Assembly: GCF_001279005.1 (NCBI RefSeq)
Contig: NZ_LGCN01000217.1
Coordinates: 1-60,652, forward strand
Direction of reading: 5' to 3'
DNA length: 60,652 bases
Source: Streptomyces caelestis
GTDB lineage: Bacteria > Actinomycetota > Actinomycetes > Streptomycetales > Streptomycetaceae
Every line of letters starts with the position of its first letter. Position 1 is the first letter of the stretch. Positions 38,031 through 52,049 of this stretch are shown in pieces. Under the pieces are notes generated by a model that saw nothing but the letters and a program-made list of their open reading frames with translations, was not told the DNA's origin and did no database searches. Both the position numbers and the translations under genes were made by a program.

Positions 38031-38937
38031 CGACCGGGAAGTGGCCGGCCGCACGTCCTCGCGCCATGGCGTGGCAGCGACGCCGGGCCTCGGCCGCGCG
38101 TTTCTGGCGGCGGTACCGCACGCACCGGGCCGGTGTCCTCGGCCTGGCCACGCTCGCGCTGTTCGTGCTGCTCGCCCTGGCCGCTCCGCTGCTCGTCGGA
38201 TCCGGCGTGGCCGACGTGACCGACGCGCCGGGCAGCCCGCTGGAGCGACCGAGCGGTGAACTGCCCTTCGGCGCGGACCGGTTCGGGCGGAACCTGCTCG
38301 GCCTGGTGATCTGGGGCGCACGGGTGTCACTGCTGGTGGGGCTGTTCGCGGCCGTGCTGTCGGTGGCGATCGGCACGGTGATCGGGGTGACGGCGGGGCA
38401 CTTCCGGGGCTGGTACGCGACGGTGGTGATGCGGATCACCGACTGGTTCCTGGTGATGCCGACGCTGGTGCTGGCGATCGCGCTGGCCACGGTGATGTCC
38501 CGCTCGCTGCTGACCGTCGTCGTGGCGATCGGGGTGACGACGTGGCCGACGACGGCCCGGCTGGTGCGGGCGCAGACGCTGGCGGTGGAGTCCCGGCCGT
38601 ACATCGAGCGGGCGCGGGCACTGGGCGGCGGGCACTGGCACATCATGTCCCGGCACGTGCTGCCCCATGTGATGCCGCTGGTGCTGGCGCAGACGACGCT
38701 GATCATCTCCTCGGCGATCCTGGCGGAGGCGACGCTGGCCTTCCTGGGGCTCGGTGATCCGACGGTGGTGTCGTGGGGCGGGCTGCTCCAGGACGCCCGG
38801 GAGGCGGGCGCGGTCAGCGCCGGGCACTGGTGGTACCTGGTGCCGCCGGGCATCGCCATCGCCCTGGTGGCACTGGCGTTCACACTGTGCGGACGGGCCG
38901 TGGAGTCCGTCCTCAACCCCAGGCTGGGGGTGTCCCG

Positions 38938-38941
<4 letters not shown>
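38027..38941 (+). CDS. Peptide ABC transporter permease (DppC-like)
   Basis: 304 residues, six transmembrane helices, with the coupling motif YIERARALGGGHWHIMSRH and the DppC-type GADRFGRNLLGLVIWGARVS near the N-terminal periplasmic loop. ATG 38027 overlaps the previous stop; the TGA overlaps the next TTG start (TTGA). The same frame is open back to 37427, but that part is a shadow. Confidence 0.93.
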
Positions 38942-40238
<1,297 letters not shown>

Positions 40239-40242
<4 letters not shown>

Positions 40243-41228
40243 CCACCTCCACCTCCCCCCTCCTCAGCGCCCGGGGCGTGCGCATCGTCTTCCCGGGGCG
40301 GCACGGCGCCCCGGACGCCCGGGCCGTGGACGGTGTCCACCTGGACATCCGTCCCGGTGAGATCGTCGCCCTGGTCGGCGAGTCGGGCTGCGGCAAGACG
40401 ACGCTGGCCCGCGCCCTGCTGGGTCTGGTCGAGCCGACCGCGGGCCGGATCACCTTCGACGGGCGGCCGCTGGAGTACTCCGGCCGCTCCCTGAAGGCGT
40501 ACCGCAAACGCGTGCAGCTGGTGCTGCAGGACCCCAGCGGCTCGCTCAACCCGCGGCACACGGTCTACGACGCGGTGGCCGAAGGACTGCGCATCCACGG
40601 TCACGGCGGTGACGAGCGGGCCGTGGTCGCCGACGCCCTGTCGCGGGCCGGGCTGCGCCCGCCGGAACGCTTCTTCCTGCGCCGTCCGCACGAGCTGTCC
40701 GGCGGTCAGCGGCAGCGCGTGGTGATCGCGGGCGCGCTGGTGCTGGAGCCCGAACTCCTCGTCGCCGACGAGCCGGTGGCCTCCCTCGACGCGTCGGTAC
40801 GCGGGGAGATCCTCGCCCTGCTGCTGCGGCTGCGCGCCGAGCTGGGCCTGTCCGCGCTGGTGGTCACGCATGATCTGGGGCTGGCCTGGAACATCGCCGA
40901 CCGGGTCGCGGTGATGTACCTGGGCCGGATCGTGGAGACCGGGCCGGTGGAGCAGGTCCTGACGGCGCCCCGGCACCCGTACACCCGGGCCCTGCTGTCG
41001 GTCCTCCCCGAGGCGCCGGGCGAGCCGGTGGTCCTCACGGGCGAGCCCCCGGACCCGTCCCGCGTCCCCTCCGGGTGCCGGTTCCACGCCCGCTGCCAGG
41101 TCCTGGCGGGCGGCGGGGCGGACCGGGCGGGGGTGGCGGAGGCGTGCCGGGGCCGGGACCCGGAGATCCTCGACGGGGGCGGCGCGACCCAGGTGGCGTG
41201 CCACTGGGCGCACGCCGGGAAGGGCTGA
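40239..41228 (+). CDS. Peptide ABC transporter ATP-binding protein (OppF/DppF-like)
   Basis: 329 residues. Walker [10 protein letters not shown] (about 48-56), signature LSGGQRQRV (about 155), Walker [13 protein letters not shown] (about 171-182), and the C-terminal oligo-type Cys motif SGCRFHARC (about 282). ATG 40239 overlaps the previous stop (ATGA). It completes the SBP-permease-permease-ATPase-ATPase unit and ends 4 bases from the convergent ribF stop. Confidence 0.93.
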
Positions 41229-41232
41229 CGGA

Positions 41233-42186
41233 CTACGGCTTCTCGGCCGCGGCCACGAGGTCCCTGCAGCGCTCGACGTCCTCGGCCATCTGCTCCAGCA
41301 GCTCCTCCAGCGTGTCGAACTTCGCCTGCCCGCGCACGAAGGACAGGAAGTCGACGGCGACGTGGAGCCCGTACAGGTCGAGGCCGACGCGGTCGATGGC
41401 GTACGCCTCGACCGTGCGCTCGGTGCCGTCGAACTGGGGGTTGGTGCCGACGGAGATCGCGGCCGGCATGGCCTCGCCCCGGGCGTGCAGCCAGCCGGCG
41501 TAGACGCCGTCGGCGGGGATCGCGGTGTGCGGGAGGGTCTCGACGTTGGCCGTGGGGAAGCCCAGGTCACGGCCGCGCTGGGCGCCCCGGACGACGACGC
41601 CCTCCACCCGGTGCGGGCGGCCCAGGATCTCGGCGGCGCCCTCGACCTCGCCCCCGGCGATCAGGCGGCGGGTGAGCGTGGAGGAGAACGGCTCGCCGCC
41701 GCCCGCCTCACCGGTCACGTACAGGTCGACGACCTCGACGTCGAAGTCGTAGACCCCGCCCTGCTCGACGAGGAACTCCACGGTGCCCGCGGCCTTGTGG
41801 CCGAAGCGGAAGTTGGGGCCCTCGACGACCGCCTTGGCGTGCAGCTTGTCGACCAGGACCTTGACGACGAATTCGGCGGCGGACAGCTTCGAGAACTCGG
41901 TGGTGAAGGGCAGGACGAGGACCGCGTCGACGCCGAGGTCGGCCATGAGCTCGGCGCGCCGGTGGTGCGGGGCGAGCAGCGGGGGGTGGCTGCCGGGGCG
42001 GACGACCTCGCTGGGGTGCGGGTCGAAGGTGACGACGACGGCGGGGACGCCGAGGTCCCGGGCCCGGTCCACGGCATGCCGGATGATCAGCTGGTGTCCG
42101 CGGTGGACACCGTCGTAGGAGCCGATGGTGACGACGCTGCGCCCCCAGTCCTGGGGGATGTCCTCCAAGCCACGCCAGCGCTGCAC
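41233..42186 (-). CDS. ribF: Bifunctional riboflavin kinase/FAD synthetase
   Basis: 317 residues. N-terminal FAD synthetase (adenylyltransferase) with GSYDGVHRGHQ (about 22-32) and a C-terminal flavokinase domain with GRDLGFPTANV (about 208-218). Makes FMN and FAD from riboflavin. The GTG at 42186 has AAGGAG eight bases upstream; the frame is open to 42291 but without support. Convergent with the ABC unit. No FMN riboswitch was recognised upstream. Confidence 0.94.
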   Translation of the reverse strand: MQRWRGLEDIPQDWGRSVVTIGSYDGVHRGHQLIIRHAVDRARDLGVPAVVVTFDPHPSEVVRPGSHPPLLAPHHRRAELMADLGVDAVLVLPFTTEFSKLSAAEFVVKVLVDKLHAKAVVEGPNFRFGHKAAGTVEFLVEQGGVYDFDVEVVDLYVTGEAGGGEPFSSTLTRRLIAGGEVEGAAEILGRPHRVEGVVVRGAQRGRDLGFPTANVETLPHTAIPADGVYAGWLHARGEAMPAAISVGTNPQFDGTERTVEAYAIDRVGLDLYGLHVAVDFLSFVRGQAKFDTLEELLEQMAEDVERCRDLVAAAEKP

Positions 42187-42327
42187 TGTGCCTGCTCCTT
42201 GTCGAAACCTCGTCGAACGAACCCGCGTCCACGGACTTCTCCGCGCAGCTCTAAGGGTGCCATGCCGTATGGCGGGGACCCGCATCGGCATGGGACCTGT
42301 GTGACGGGGCGCACGTGCCGGCCGGGG

Positions 42328-45300
42328 TCAGGCGGGGGCGCCCGCCCCGGCCGGGTCCTCGATCGCCCGACGGGTGGCGGGCCCGACCAGCGCGGCCCAC
42401 TCGCGCGGGGCGTCCGTCAGCCAGCCGGCCAGGGCGGCGGCGAAGCCCGGCACCTGACGGGCCAGGTCGGCCAGGCAGCGGTCGAAGCGGGTGGCGCCCT
42501 CCGGGGTGCGGACGAGGAGCAGCCCGGTGCGGTGGACGAGGACGCGCGGCTCGGGGCCGGTGTTCCGGGCCGCGGCGCGCAGCACCGCCTCCAGGACGGC
42601 GGCGTCGGACTCGCGGGCGAGCAGGGTGTCCAGCAGTTCGCGGCGCAGCGGGCGGGAGTCCGGTGTCCCGGGGCCGGCCAGGACACCGGCGAGGGACACC
42701 CGGAGCGGCTGCGGGCCGCCGTCGAGCAGGCCGGTGAGCAGGGTCCTCAGTACGGCACGGGCGGCCGGGCCCCGCTCCAGCCGCCCCTCGGCGTACGCGG
42801 CCACGTGTCCCGTGAGCTCCGGTCGCCGCGCCACCGTCTCCCGCACGAGTGCGGCGACCGGGCGGGCCAGGGCGGGCGGGGCGGCGTCGGCGAGGGCGCG
42901 GAACGTCTCGCCCGCGTCGGCTCCGCCGAGCCTGGTCCGGAAGGCGTCGAGGACGGGCTCCGGGTGGGTGTCGAGGGCGGGGGTGAGCGCGCTCGGCGGG
43001 AGGCGGGGGTCGCCGGCCCCGAAGCGCTCCAGGGCCCGCGGGAGGTGGCGGTCCCTGCTGTTCGGGTCGCGGACCAGGAGGGCGAGGGCGCCGCCGTGCA
43101 GATCGCGGTCGTCGGTGCGGACGAGGACGGCGAGCGCCGCGTACCGCAGCAGGGTGCGGTCGGTGTCGTCGCGTGCGTACGGCGCGACCCGCAGTCCGTG
43201 GGCGACGGCCGTGGCCCGGCGGGCGGGCCGTTCGTCCTTCGCCCACCGGTCGACGGCCCTGCACATCGCGGCGGGCTCCTCCTCCGTCAGCACCGTGAGC
43301 AGTTGGTCGGCCCGCCGGTGCCCGCTGTCGGCGAGCGCCTCCGTCAGCGCGTCCGGGGCCGCGTGCCGGTGGGTGTACAGCAGCGCCTGCGCGGCGGTCG
43401 CCACGGTGGCGTGCGGGGTGGCGGACAGCGTCCGTTCGTCCTCGAACCAGCGGACGAGGTACGGCGGTACGGCGACGGGGTCGGCGGCGAGCAGCCGGGC
43501 GGCGGCGTCGAGGAAGCGGGGCCCGTTCTCGCACGGGGGGCCGTCGGCGTGGACGAGCCGGCGCAGCAGCGCGCAGCGCGTCTCCAGCGGCAGCCGGAGA
43601 GCGGTCCAGAAGGCGGGCCCCAGCTCGGTCGGCACGTCCCGCCGCTGCTCCCGCCAGGCCACGAGACGGTCGGCCAGCAGCCGCAGCACGTCCGTGTACG
43701 GCGTCGCGTCGGCCACGCGCGCGAGGGTTTCGCCGAGCAGGCGGGCGGCCCACCAGGAACCCGGGCCGGCGTCGAGGGCGTGCACCAGATCCGTGAGCCG
43801 TGAGGAGAGCCCTCGGTTTCCGTGCCGCCGCGCGAGGAAGAGCAGGGCCTCGACGACGACGCCGAGGCGGTGGTGCGGGACGGGGGTGACGGCCGGAGGG
43901 GCGGCTTCGGCGTCGGGGGCGGTCCGGCGGCCGGCCGGTGGGAGACGGAGGCCGGCCGTGGACCGCGCCCGTGTGTCGGGACCGGCGGCGGGCGGCGCCG
44001 GACGTCCGACGGCCGCGTCGGCCCCACCGCCCCCGGCGGCGGGGCCCGGGTGGGCGCCGGCCGCCGCGCCGTCGAGGCCGGCGGGGCCCGTCGGGAGGAG
44101 GCCGTCGTCGGCGGGCCGGTAGTCGGTGTCGGCGACGGCCCAGGGGTCGGGGCCGGCGACGGTCCAGGGGTCGAAGGCGACAGCGGGCAGAGCACGCCGT
44201 CCGGCCGCCGGACCGGCCCGGCCGCCGGACGGCGGGAGGGGGCCCTGGGCGGCGTCCCGGTCGCCGGAAGCAGCCCGCACGGCGCGCGGCCCGCCGGTCC
44301 CGCGACCGGGCACCCGGAGAAGGCCCTCCACCGCGCCCCCGCCGTCGGGAGCGACGGGCCGGGCCCGGCCGCCGGACAGCGGGGACCCGCTCCCGCCCGG
44401 CTCGGCGGCGGGCCACGGAGCGCGGCCGCCGTGGGCGCCCGGGGTGGCGGGGGCGGTGTGGACCAGGGCGCGCAGGGCGCCGTCCACGTCGAGGTGGGCG
44501 CCGTGGAGCCAGTCGGCCAGCTCCTCGTCCGCGAACCGGTAGCCGCTCGTCCCGGCCGGGACGAGGAGCCCCTCGGCGAGCACGGCCGCGGCCCAGCCGG
44601 TGCCGCCGCCGAGCCGGTCGGGGGCGGTTCCCCGGGGGAACGCCGCCTCGAACGCCCCCCGGTCCAGCTCGCCCGTGCCGAGGCTGCGCCGGGCGGCCTC
44701 GTGCACCTGTCCGGCGACCTTCGCGGCGAGCCGGCGTACGGCGGTGCCGCGGATCCCGTTCCCGTCGGCGAGGCGGACGGCGATCCGCAGGCACATCAGG
44801 TCCAGGTGGGCCGAGAAGACGTCGTCGCGGTCGACGGGGGTGTCGGGGGCGGTGTCGGCGAGGGCGGCCCGGACGTCCGCGAGCATCCGCAGGGTCAGGG
44901 GGTGGCGGGCGTCGGCGTCGGCGACCGCGCCCTCGGGGATGCCGTGGCGGGCGCGCGCCTCGCGGGCCTCCTCGGCGGTGAGGTCGCCGAGCGCCACACA
45001 GGCGGGGAGCCCGTCGGGGCGGGGCGCGCCGGCGTGCAGCAGCTCTTCCGGGAATCCCGCCTCCTCCCAGTGCTCCGCCCGGCACGCCACCACCAGCCGG
45101 GCGCCCGTCGCCCGCAGCCACCGCACGGTCCCGGCGGTCCACCCGGCCTGGTGGGAGAGCGCCGCCTCCTCGGGGCCGTCGAGGAGGAGCAGCAGGGGGT
45201 GGCCGGCAGTGCGGGCGAGTCCGGCCAGGTGCTCCGGACTCACGTCGCCGAGGGCGTCCGGGCCGGCCGGGAACGGGGCGCGGGAGGCGGCGACGAGAAC

Positions 45301-46275
45301 GGCGGCCCGGTCCAGTGCCCGGCGGGCGGCGTCGGCGACCGAGCCGTCGCCCTCCCTCACATCGGCGCCGCGCAGCCGGAGCGTGGGCCGGGCCGCGCGG
45401 TGCCGGCGGGCGGCGAGCGCCTCGAGTTGCGTCGTACGGCCGCTGCCGGGCGGTCCGACCAGGCCCAGCACGGCGGCCCCGCCCCGCTCGAACGCGGCGA
45501 ACTCCGCGAGCACGGCGGGCCGGTCGACGGGTTCCACGGCACCGGTCGGCCCGTCCCGTCCGACCGGGACGGCCGTGAGCCGCACCACCCCGGCGAGGTT
45601 GAGATCGGCTCCGTGGGCCGGGACCGTCGCCGCGTTCTCGGCGAGCAGCTCGGCGAGCGGGCCCTCGGTACGGGCCGCGGGCGGCAGCGGTACGGCGAAG
45701 CCCTCGTCGCGGTCGTCCGAGCGGAGCGCGGTGCCGAGGACGCCGAGCACGGCGTTGGTGGTGGCGTCGAGCACCGGGCCGCCGGCGGCTCCGCCGCCGA
45801 GCCGCAGCGCGTCCCGGCCCGCGGTGCCGACCGCCAGCTCCAGGGCGCCGCCGAGGGGGTACGTGCGGTCGGTGGCGGTGTAGGTCACGGGGCGCGTGCC
45901 CAGCACGCGCGCCTCGCGCCAGCCTCCGGCGGCGATCCGCACGTAGGCGCCGGGCCGGACGGCGCGCCGCGCGGTGACCGGCAGCGGTGCGACGCCGAGC
46001 CCCTGACTGCGGACCAGGGCCAGGCCGAGCGCGGGCAGCGGGGTCACCGCGTCCGCGGTCACCACGCACTGGCGGCCGGCCGCCGCGTGCAGCACGAGCC
46101 GGGGCAGACCGTCGACCGCCTCGTGGCTGGTGAGCACCGTGCCGTGGTGGTCGGCCACGAAGCCGGTTCCGCGCGGCCGGCCGGCGAGGTCGTGCAGACG
46201 GACCAGGACGTCGTACGGGCCCGGAGTCCCGTCCGGCGTGTCCCGTTCGTGACGGGGTTCGTAGGGGGACGGCAT
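42328..46275 (-). CDS. Trypsin-like domain/STAND NTPase fusion with degenerate protease site
   Basis: 1315 residues. Residues 1-190 form a trypsin-like domain: GTGFVADHHGTVLTSHEAV gives His51, but the usual catalytic Asp position reads PALGLALV (Gly84) and the Ser motif GxSGG reads GAAGGPV (Ala164). A P-loop NTPase follows: GPPGSGRTT (274-282, Arg in place of the usual Lys) and LLLLLDGPEE (361-370, Walker B). Then a winged-helix-like region, a Pro/Ala/Gly-rich linker at about 640-800 and a helical-repeat C-terminus. ATG 46275 with GGGAGG. It lies between ribF and truB but neither is functionally related. Confidence 0.82.
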   Translation of the reverse strand: MPSPYEPRHERDTPDGTPGPYDVLVRLHDLAGRPRGTGFVADHHGTVLTSHEAVDGLPRLVLHAAAGRQCVVTADAVTPLPALGLALVRSQGLGVAPLPVTARRAVRPGAYVRIAAGGWREARVLGTRPVTYTATDRTYPLGGALELAVGTAGRDALRLGGGAAGGPVLDATTNAVLGVLGTALRSDDRDEGFAVPLPPAARTEGPLAELLAENAATVPAHGADLNLAGVVRLTAVPVGRDGPTGAVEPVDRPAVLAEFAAFERGGAAVLGLVGPPGSGRTTQLEALAARRHRAARPTLRLRGADVREGDGSVADAARRALDRAAVLVAASRAPFPAGPDALGDVSPEHLAGLARTAGHPLLLLLDGPEEAALSHQAGWTAGTVRWLRATGARLVVACRAEHWEEAGFPEELLHAGAPRPDGLPACVALGDLTAEEAREARARHGIPEGAVADADARHPLTLRMLADVRAALADTAPDTPVDRDDVFSAHLDLMCLRIAVRLADGNGIRGTAVRRLAAKVAGQVHEAARRSLGTGELDRGAFEAAFPRGTAPDRLGGGTGWAAAVLAEGLLVPAGTSGYRFADEELADWLHGAHLDVDGALRALVHTAPATPGAHGGRAPWPAAEPGGSGSPLSGGRARPVAPDGGGAVEGLLRVPGRGTGGPRAVRAASGDRDAAQGPLPPSGGRAGPAAGRRALPAVAFDPWTVAGPDPWAVADTDYRPADDGLLPTGPAGLDGAAAGAHPGPAAGGGGADAAVGRPAPPAAGPDTRARSTAGLRLPPAGRRTAPDAEAAPPAVTPVPHHRLGVVVEALLFLARRHGNRGLSSRLTDLVHALDAGPGSWWAARLLGETLARVADATPYTDVLRLLADRLVAWREQRRDVPTELGPAFWTALRLPLETRCALLRRLVHADGPPCENGPRFLDAAARLLAADPVAVPPYLVRWFEDERTLSATPHATVATAAQALLYTHRHAAPDALTEALADSGHRRADQLLTVLTEEEPAAMCRAVDRWAKDERPARRATAVAHGLRVAPYARDDTDRTLLRYAALAVLVRTDDRDLHGGALALLVRDPNSRDRHLPRALERFGAGDPRLPPSALTPALDTHPEPVLDAFRTRLGGADAGETFRALADAAPPALARPVAALVRETVARRPELTGHVAAYAEGRLERGPAARAVLRTLLTGLLDGGPQPLRVSLAGVLAGPGTPDSRPLRRELLDTLLARESDAAVLEAVLRAAARNTGPEPRVLVHRTGLLLVRTPEGATRFDRCLADLARQVPGFAAALAGWLTDAPREWAALVGPATRRAIEDPAGAGAPA

Positions 46276-46458
46276 CGTCGAAGCCTCCCGTCGCGCATCC
46301 GTGCCCTCGGCTGCGACAGTAGGGCCGGAATGATCAGCGGGACGGACCGTCCGGTGAACGCGCCCCCTTCCGCTCCCCCGGTTCACTCCGAGCGCCCGCA
46401 CGTACGGGTGAACAGGCGGGGGTGGATGGACAACCCTGGGGGTGGGGGAACCGGGGGG

Positions 46459-46502
46459 CCGTGGAGCGGCGTCACGTCCATCACCGTGACGCCGCTCCAC
46501 GG
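46459..46502 (-). terminator. Terminator of the infB-to-truB unit
   Basis: Perfect inverted repeat with 18-base arms (46459-46476 and 46485-46502) and an 8-base loop, 18 bases after the truB stop. Separates truB from the fusion gene downstream. Confidence 0.9.
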
Positions 46503-46520
46503 GCGGCCCCGCGGCGGCGG

Positions 46521-47426
46521 TCAGCCGAAGACGGCCAGGCTCTTGGCCTTGCCCCGCTGCTCCTCGACGAGCGCCAGGAACCGGCTCTCGGGACCGAACA
46601 CGGCCACGGCTCCGGAGCCGGCGTACTCCTCGGGCATCTCAAGGCGTACCCCGTTGGTGAGCAGCCTGGCCCGCCGGCCGTCGACGTCCCAGCGCGGGAA
46701 CGCGGCCGTGGCGGCCTCGGCGATCGGCATCACCGTCAGCTCCTGCTGGAGCTGGTCCAGCGTCTTCGCGGAGTCCAGCTTGTACGGGCCGACACGGGTC
46801 CGGCGCAGCGCGGTGAGGTGCCCACCGACGCCCAGGCCGGCGCCCAGGTCGCGGGCGAGGGCCCGGATGTAGGTGCCGGAGGAGCAGACCACCGACACCA
46901 CCAGGTCCAGCACCGGGGTGCCGTCCTCGGCGACCGCCTCCCGGACGTCGTACACGGAGAACGAGGAGACGGTGACCGGCCGGGCGGGGATGTCGAACTC
47001 CTCGCCCTCCCGGGCCCGCTTGTAGGAGCGCACCCCGTTGATCTTGATGGCGCTGACCTTGGACGGCACCTGCATGATGTCGCCGCTCAGCGCGGCGACA
47101 CCGGCGTCGACGGCCTCGCGGGTGACCGCGGAGGCGTCGGTGGAGGAGGTGATCTCCCCCTCGGCGTCGTCGGTGAGCGTGTTCTGCCCGAGCCGGATGG
47201 TGCCCAGGTACTCCTTCTCGGTCAGCGCGAGGTGGCCGAGGAGCTTGGTCGCCCTCTCGACGCCGAGGACGAGGACGCCCGTCGCCATCGGGTCGAGGGT
47301 GCCGGCGTGGCCGACGCGCCGGGTGCGCGCGATGCCGCGCATCTTGGCGACCACGTCGTGCGAAGTGAAGCCCGACGGCTTGTCGACGATGACAAGGCCG
47401 TCGGGCGTGGTGTGCTTCTGGGTCAT
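46521..47426 (-). CDS. truB: tRNA pseudouridine(55) synthase
   Basis: 301 residues. Catalytic Asp in AGTLDPMATGVL (about 42-53), with the KINGVRSYKRAREG and SSGTYIRALARDLG motifs of TruB. Modifies U55 in the T-loop of tRNAs. ATG overlaps the rbfA stop (ATGA), so is coupled to it. Last gene of the block; a terminator follows. Confidence 0.96.
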   Translation of the reverse strand: MTQKHTTPDGLVIVDKPSGFTSHDVVAKMRGIARTRRVGHAGTLDPMATGVLVLGVERATKLLGHLALTEKEYLGTIRLGQNTLTDDAEGEITSSTDASAVTREAVDAGVAALSGDIMQVPSKVSAIKINGVRSYKRAREGEEFDIPARPVTVSSFSVYDVREAVAEDGTPVLDLVVSVVCSSGTYIRALARDLGAGLGVGGHLTALRRTRVGPYKLDSAKTLDQLQQELTVMPIAEAATAAFPRWDVDGRRARLLTNGVRLEMPEEYAGSGAVAVFGPESRFLALVEEQRGKAKSLAVFG

Positions 47427-47872
47427 TCGGCGGTGTCGTCCGTCTCGTCGTCTTCCGGCTTGCGGTACGGGTCGGCGTCACCGGCGTACGTGGCGCCCGC
47501 GGACGCCTCGCGCACCTTCGCGTCGGACTGGCGCGCCTTGTCGAGGAGGTCCTCGATGGTGCGTGCCGTGTCCGGGAGCGCGTCCATGACGAAGGCCAGG
47601 GTCGGGGTGAACTTCACGCCCGCCGCCCGGCCCACCTCGGAGCGCAGGATGCCCTTGGCGCTCTCCAGGCCCGCCGCGGCGGCCTTGCGCTCCTCGTCGT
47701 CCCCGTACACCGTGTAGAAGACGGTCGCCTCCCTGAGGTCACCCGTGACCCGGGTGTCCGTGATGGTGACGTGCGAACCGAGCCGCGGGTCCTTGATCCC
47801 GCGCTGCAGCTTCTGGGCCACCACCTCTCGGATGAGGTCCGCCAGCCTTTTCGCCCGCGCGTTGTCGGCCAC
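47423..47872 (-). CDS. rbfA: 30S ribosome-binding factor RbfA
   Basis: 149 residues, KH-like RbfA: LADLIREVVAQKL, ITDTRVTGDLREATVF and the LRSEVGRAAGVKFTPTLAFV motif; a C-terminal acidic tail. Needed for 16S maturation at low temperature. The GTG at 47872 with GGGAG upstream is preferred to the longer open frame to 47935. Overlaps truB. Confidence 0.94.
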   Translation of the reverse strand: MADNARAKRLADLIREVVAQKLQRGIKDPRLGSHVTITDTRVTGDLREATVFYTVYGDDEERKAAAAGLESAKGILRSEVGRAAGVKFTPTLAFVMDALPDTARTIEDLLDKARQSDAKVREASAGATYAGDADPYRKPEDDETDDTAE

Positions 47873-47921
47873 TGGTCCGTCTCCCGTTCTTTCCTGTCTG
47901 CGTATCTCTGGGCTGTGGTCG

Positions 47922-48212
47922 TCAGTCGTCTTCACCGTGGAAGCGCCGCCTGACGGACAGCAGTTCCACCTCCGGGCGCCCGGCGACCAGCCGCTCGCAG
48001 CGGTCCAGCACGTCGGTCAGGTGCGCCGCGTCGCCGGACACCATGGCCAGGCCGACGATCGCCCTGCGATGGAGGTCCATGTGATCCACCTCGGCCGCGC
48101 TCACCGCGTACCTGCGCTGGAGCTCGGCGACGATCGGGCGGACGACGGAGCGCTTCTCCTTCAGCGAGTGCACGTCGCCGAGGAGGAGGTCGAAGGACAG
48201 TGTCCCCACATA
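47922..48212 (-). CDS. DUF503 (YlxP-like) protein
   Basis: 96 residues: MYVGTLSFDLLLGDVHSLKEKRSVV is the DUF503 signature, with VAELQRRYAVSAAEV. DUF503 genes commonly sit between infB and rbfA and have been linked to ribosome assembly. ATG 48212 decided by this match; the open frame to 48359 is not supported. 49 bases before rbfA; a strong hairpin lies between infB and it. Confidence 0.9.
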   Translation of the reverse strand, partial: YVGTLSFDLLLGDVHSLKEKRSVVRPIVAELQRRYAVSAAEVDHMDLHRRAIVGLAMVSGDAAHLTDVLDRCERLVAGRPEVELLSVRRRFHGEDD

Positions 48213-48365
48213 CATGTGTGCAACCGGTTCACCCGCCGGCACGGGATCGGTGGCCCCGCCATCCGTAGTGGGCAGGGACACCAGAACCGTACAACGAAGG
48301 GGGTGCGGCGATCGACGGATATTGCGCCCGGCCGGCCGCGCCGCCGGGCGTTTCCGCACACACGC

Positions 48366-48403
48366 GCCGGCCGGCGGGACCCGGGTGGGTCCCGCCGGCC
48401 GGC
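48366..48403 (-). terminator. Hairpin downstream of infB
   Basis: Perfect inverted repeat with 17-base arms (48366-48382 and 48387-48403), 4-base loop, 15 bases past the infB stop. A terminator or attenuator before DUF503-rbfA-truB. Confidence 0.9.
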
Positions 48404-48418
48404 ACGCACCGTGGGGTG

Positions 48419-51481
<3,063 letters not shown>

Positions 51482-51665
51482 TTCGCTCCTCTGAGGTCCG
51501 GGTTGCGTCCGGACCGTCGCTAGTTCATGGGCGTACTCATCGCGTACTCATCGAGTGCTCATCGCAATCTCGACCTGCTTTCGACTCGCGAGGTACCAGA
51601 CCGCACGGGGCTTCCGTGCGGCATGTTCTTACGTGTTGCCTGGCCAGCCGGCGTGAAGCCGCTGC

Positions 51666-51947
51666 TCAGCAACCTTGTGCCTGCTCGACGTAGTGGCGCA
51701 ACGCCTTTACGTCGAGCGGTCCCGGGACGCGGAACGCCCGTGGGAACGCCCTGCGGCGCACCGCCTGGTCGAGACAGACCGGGACGGGATGCGTATACGC
51801 ACCCCGGCCGGGCAGCGTACCGCGAGGATCGGGGACGCACGCATCCTCGATCACCACGATCCGCAGCAGCTCGCTCTTGACCGCTCGCTCCCGGCACCCC
51901 ACGCAGGTGCGCTCGGGGCATACGCCAGCACGTGTCCGGCCAGACAC
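51666..51947 (-). CDS. YlxR-family (DUF448) protein
   Basis: 93 residues. The motif RTCVGCRERAVKSELLRIV (about 13-31), then RGTLPGRGAYTHP and ALRHYVEQA are typical of YlxR, a small RNA-binding-type protein found between nusA and infB. The CxxC is kept. The GTG at 51947 is the only in-frame start available; GAGGA lies directly against it, closer than usual, so the start is uncertain. 102 bases after nusA. Confidence 0.85.
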   Translation of the reverse strand: MSGRTRAGVCPERTCVGCRERAVKSELLRIVVIEDACVPDPRGTLPGRGAYTHPVPVCLDQAVRRRAFPRAFRVPGPLDVKALRHYVEQAQGC

Positions 51948-52049
51948 TCCTCAGTCTACCTCCCCGCGCCGACCTCACCCCTGTGGGGCGAGAATCGAAC
52001 ACTTGCCGCGCGCAAAGCTGTCGTGATCTCAGCGACCTACGGCCGGGAT

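Noticed and set aside
42251..46069. Second long minus-strand frame over the STAND fusion gene
   Set aside because: Out-of-frame Arg/Pro-rich shadow; the frame ending at 42328 carries the P-loop and trypsin motifs.
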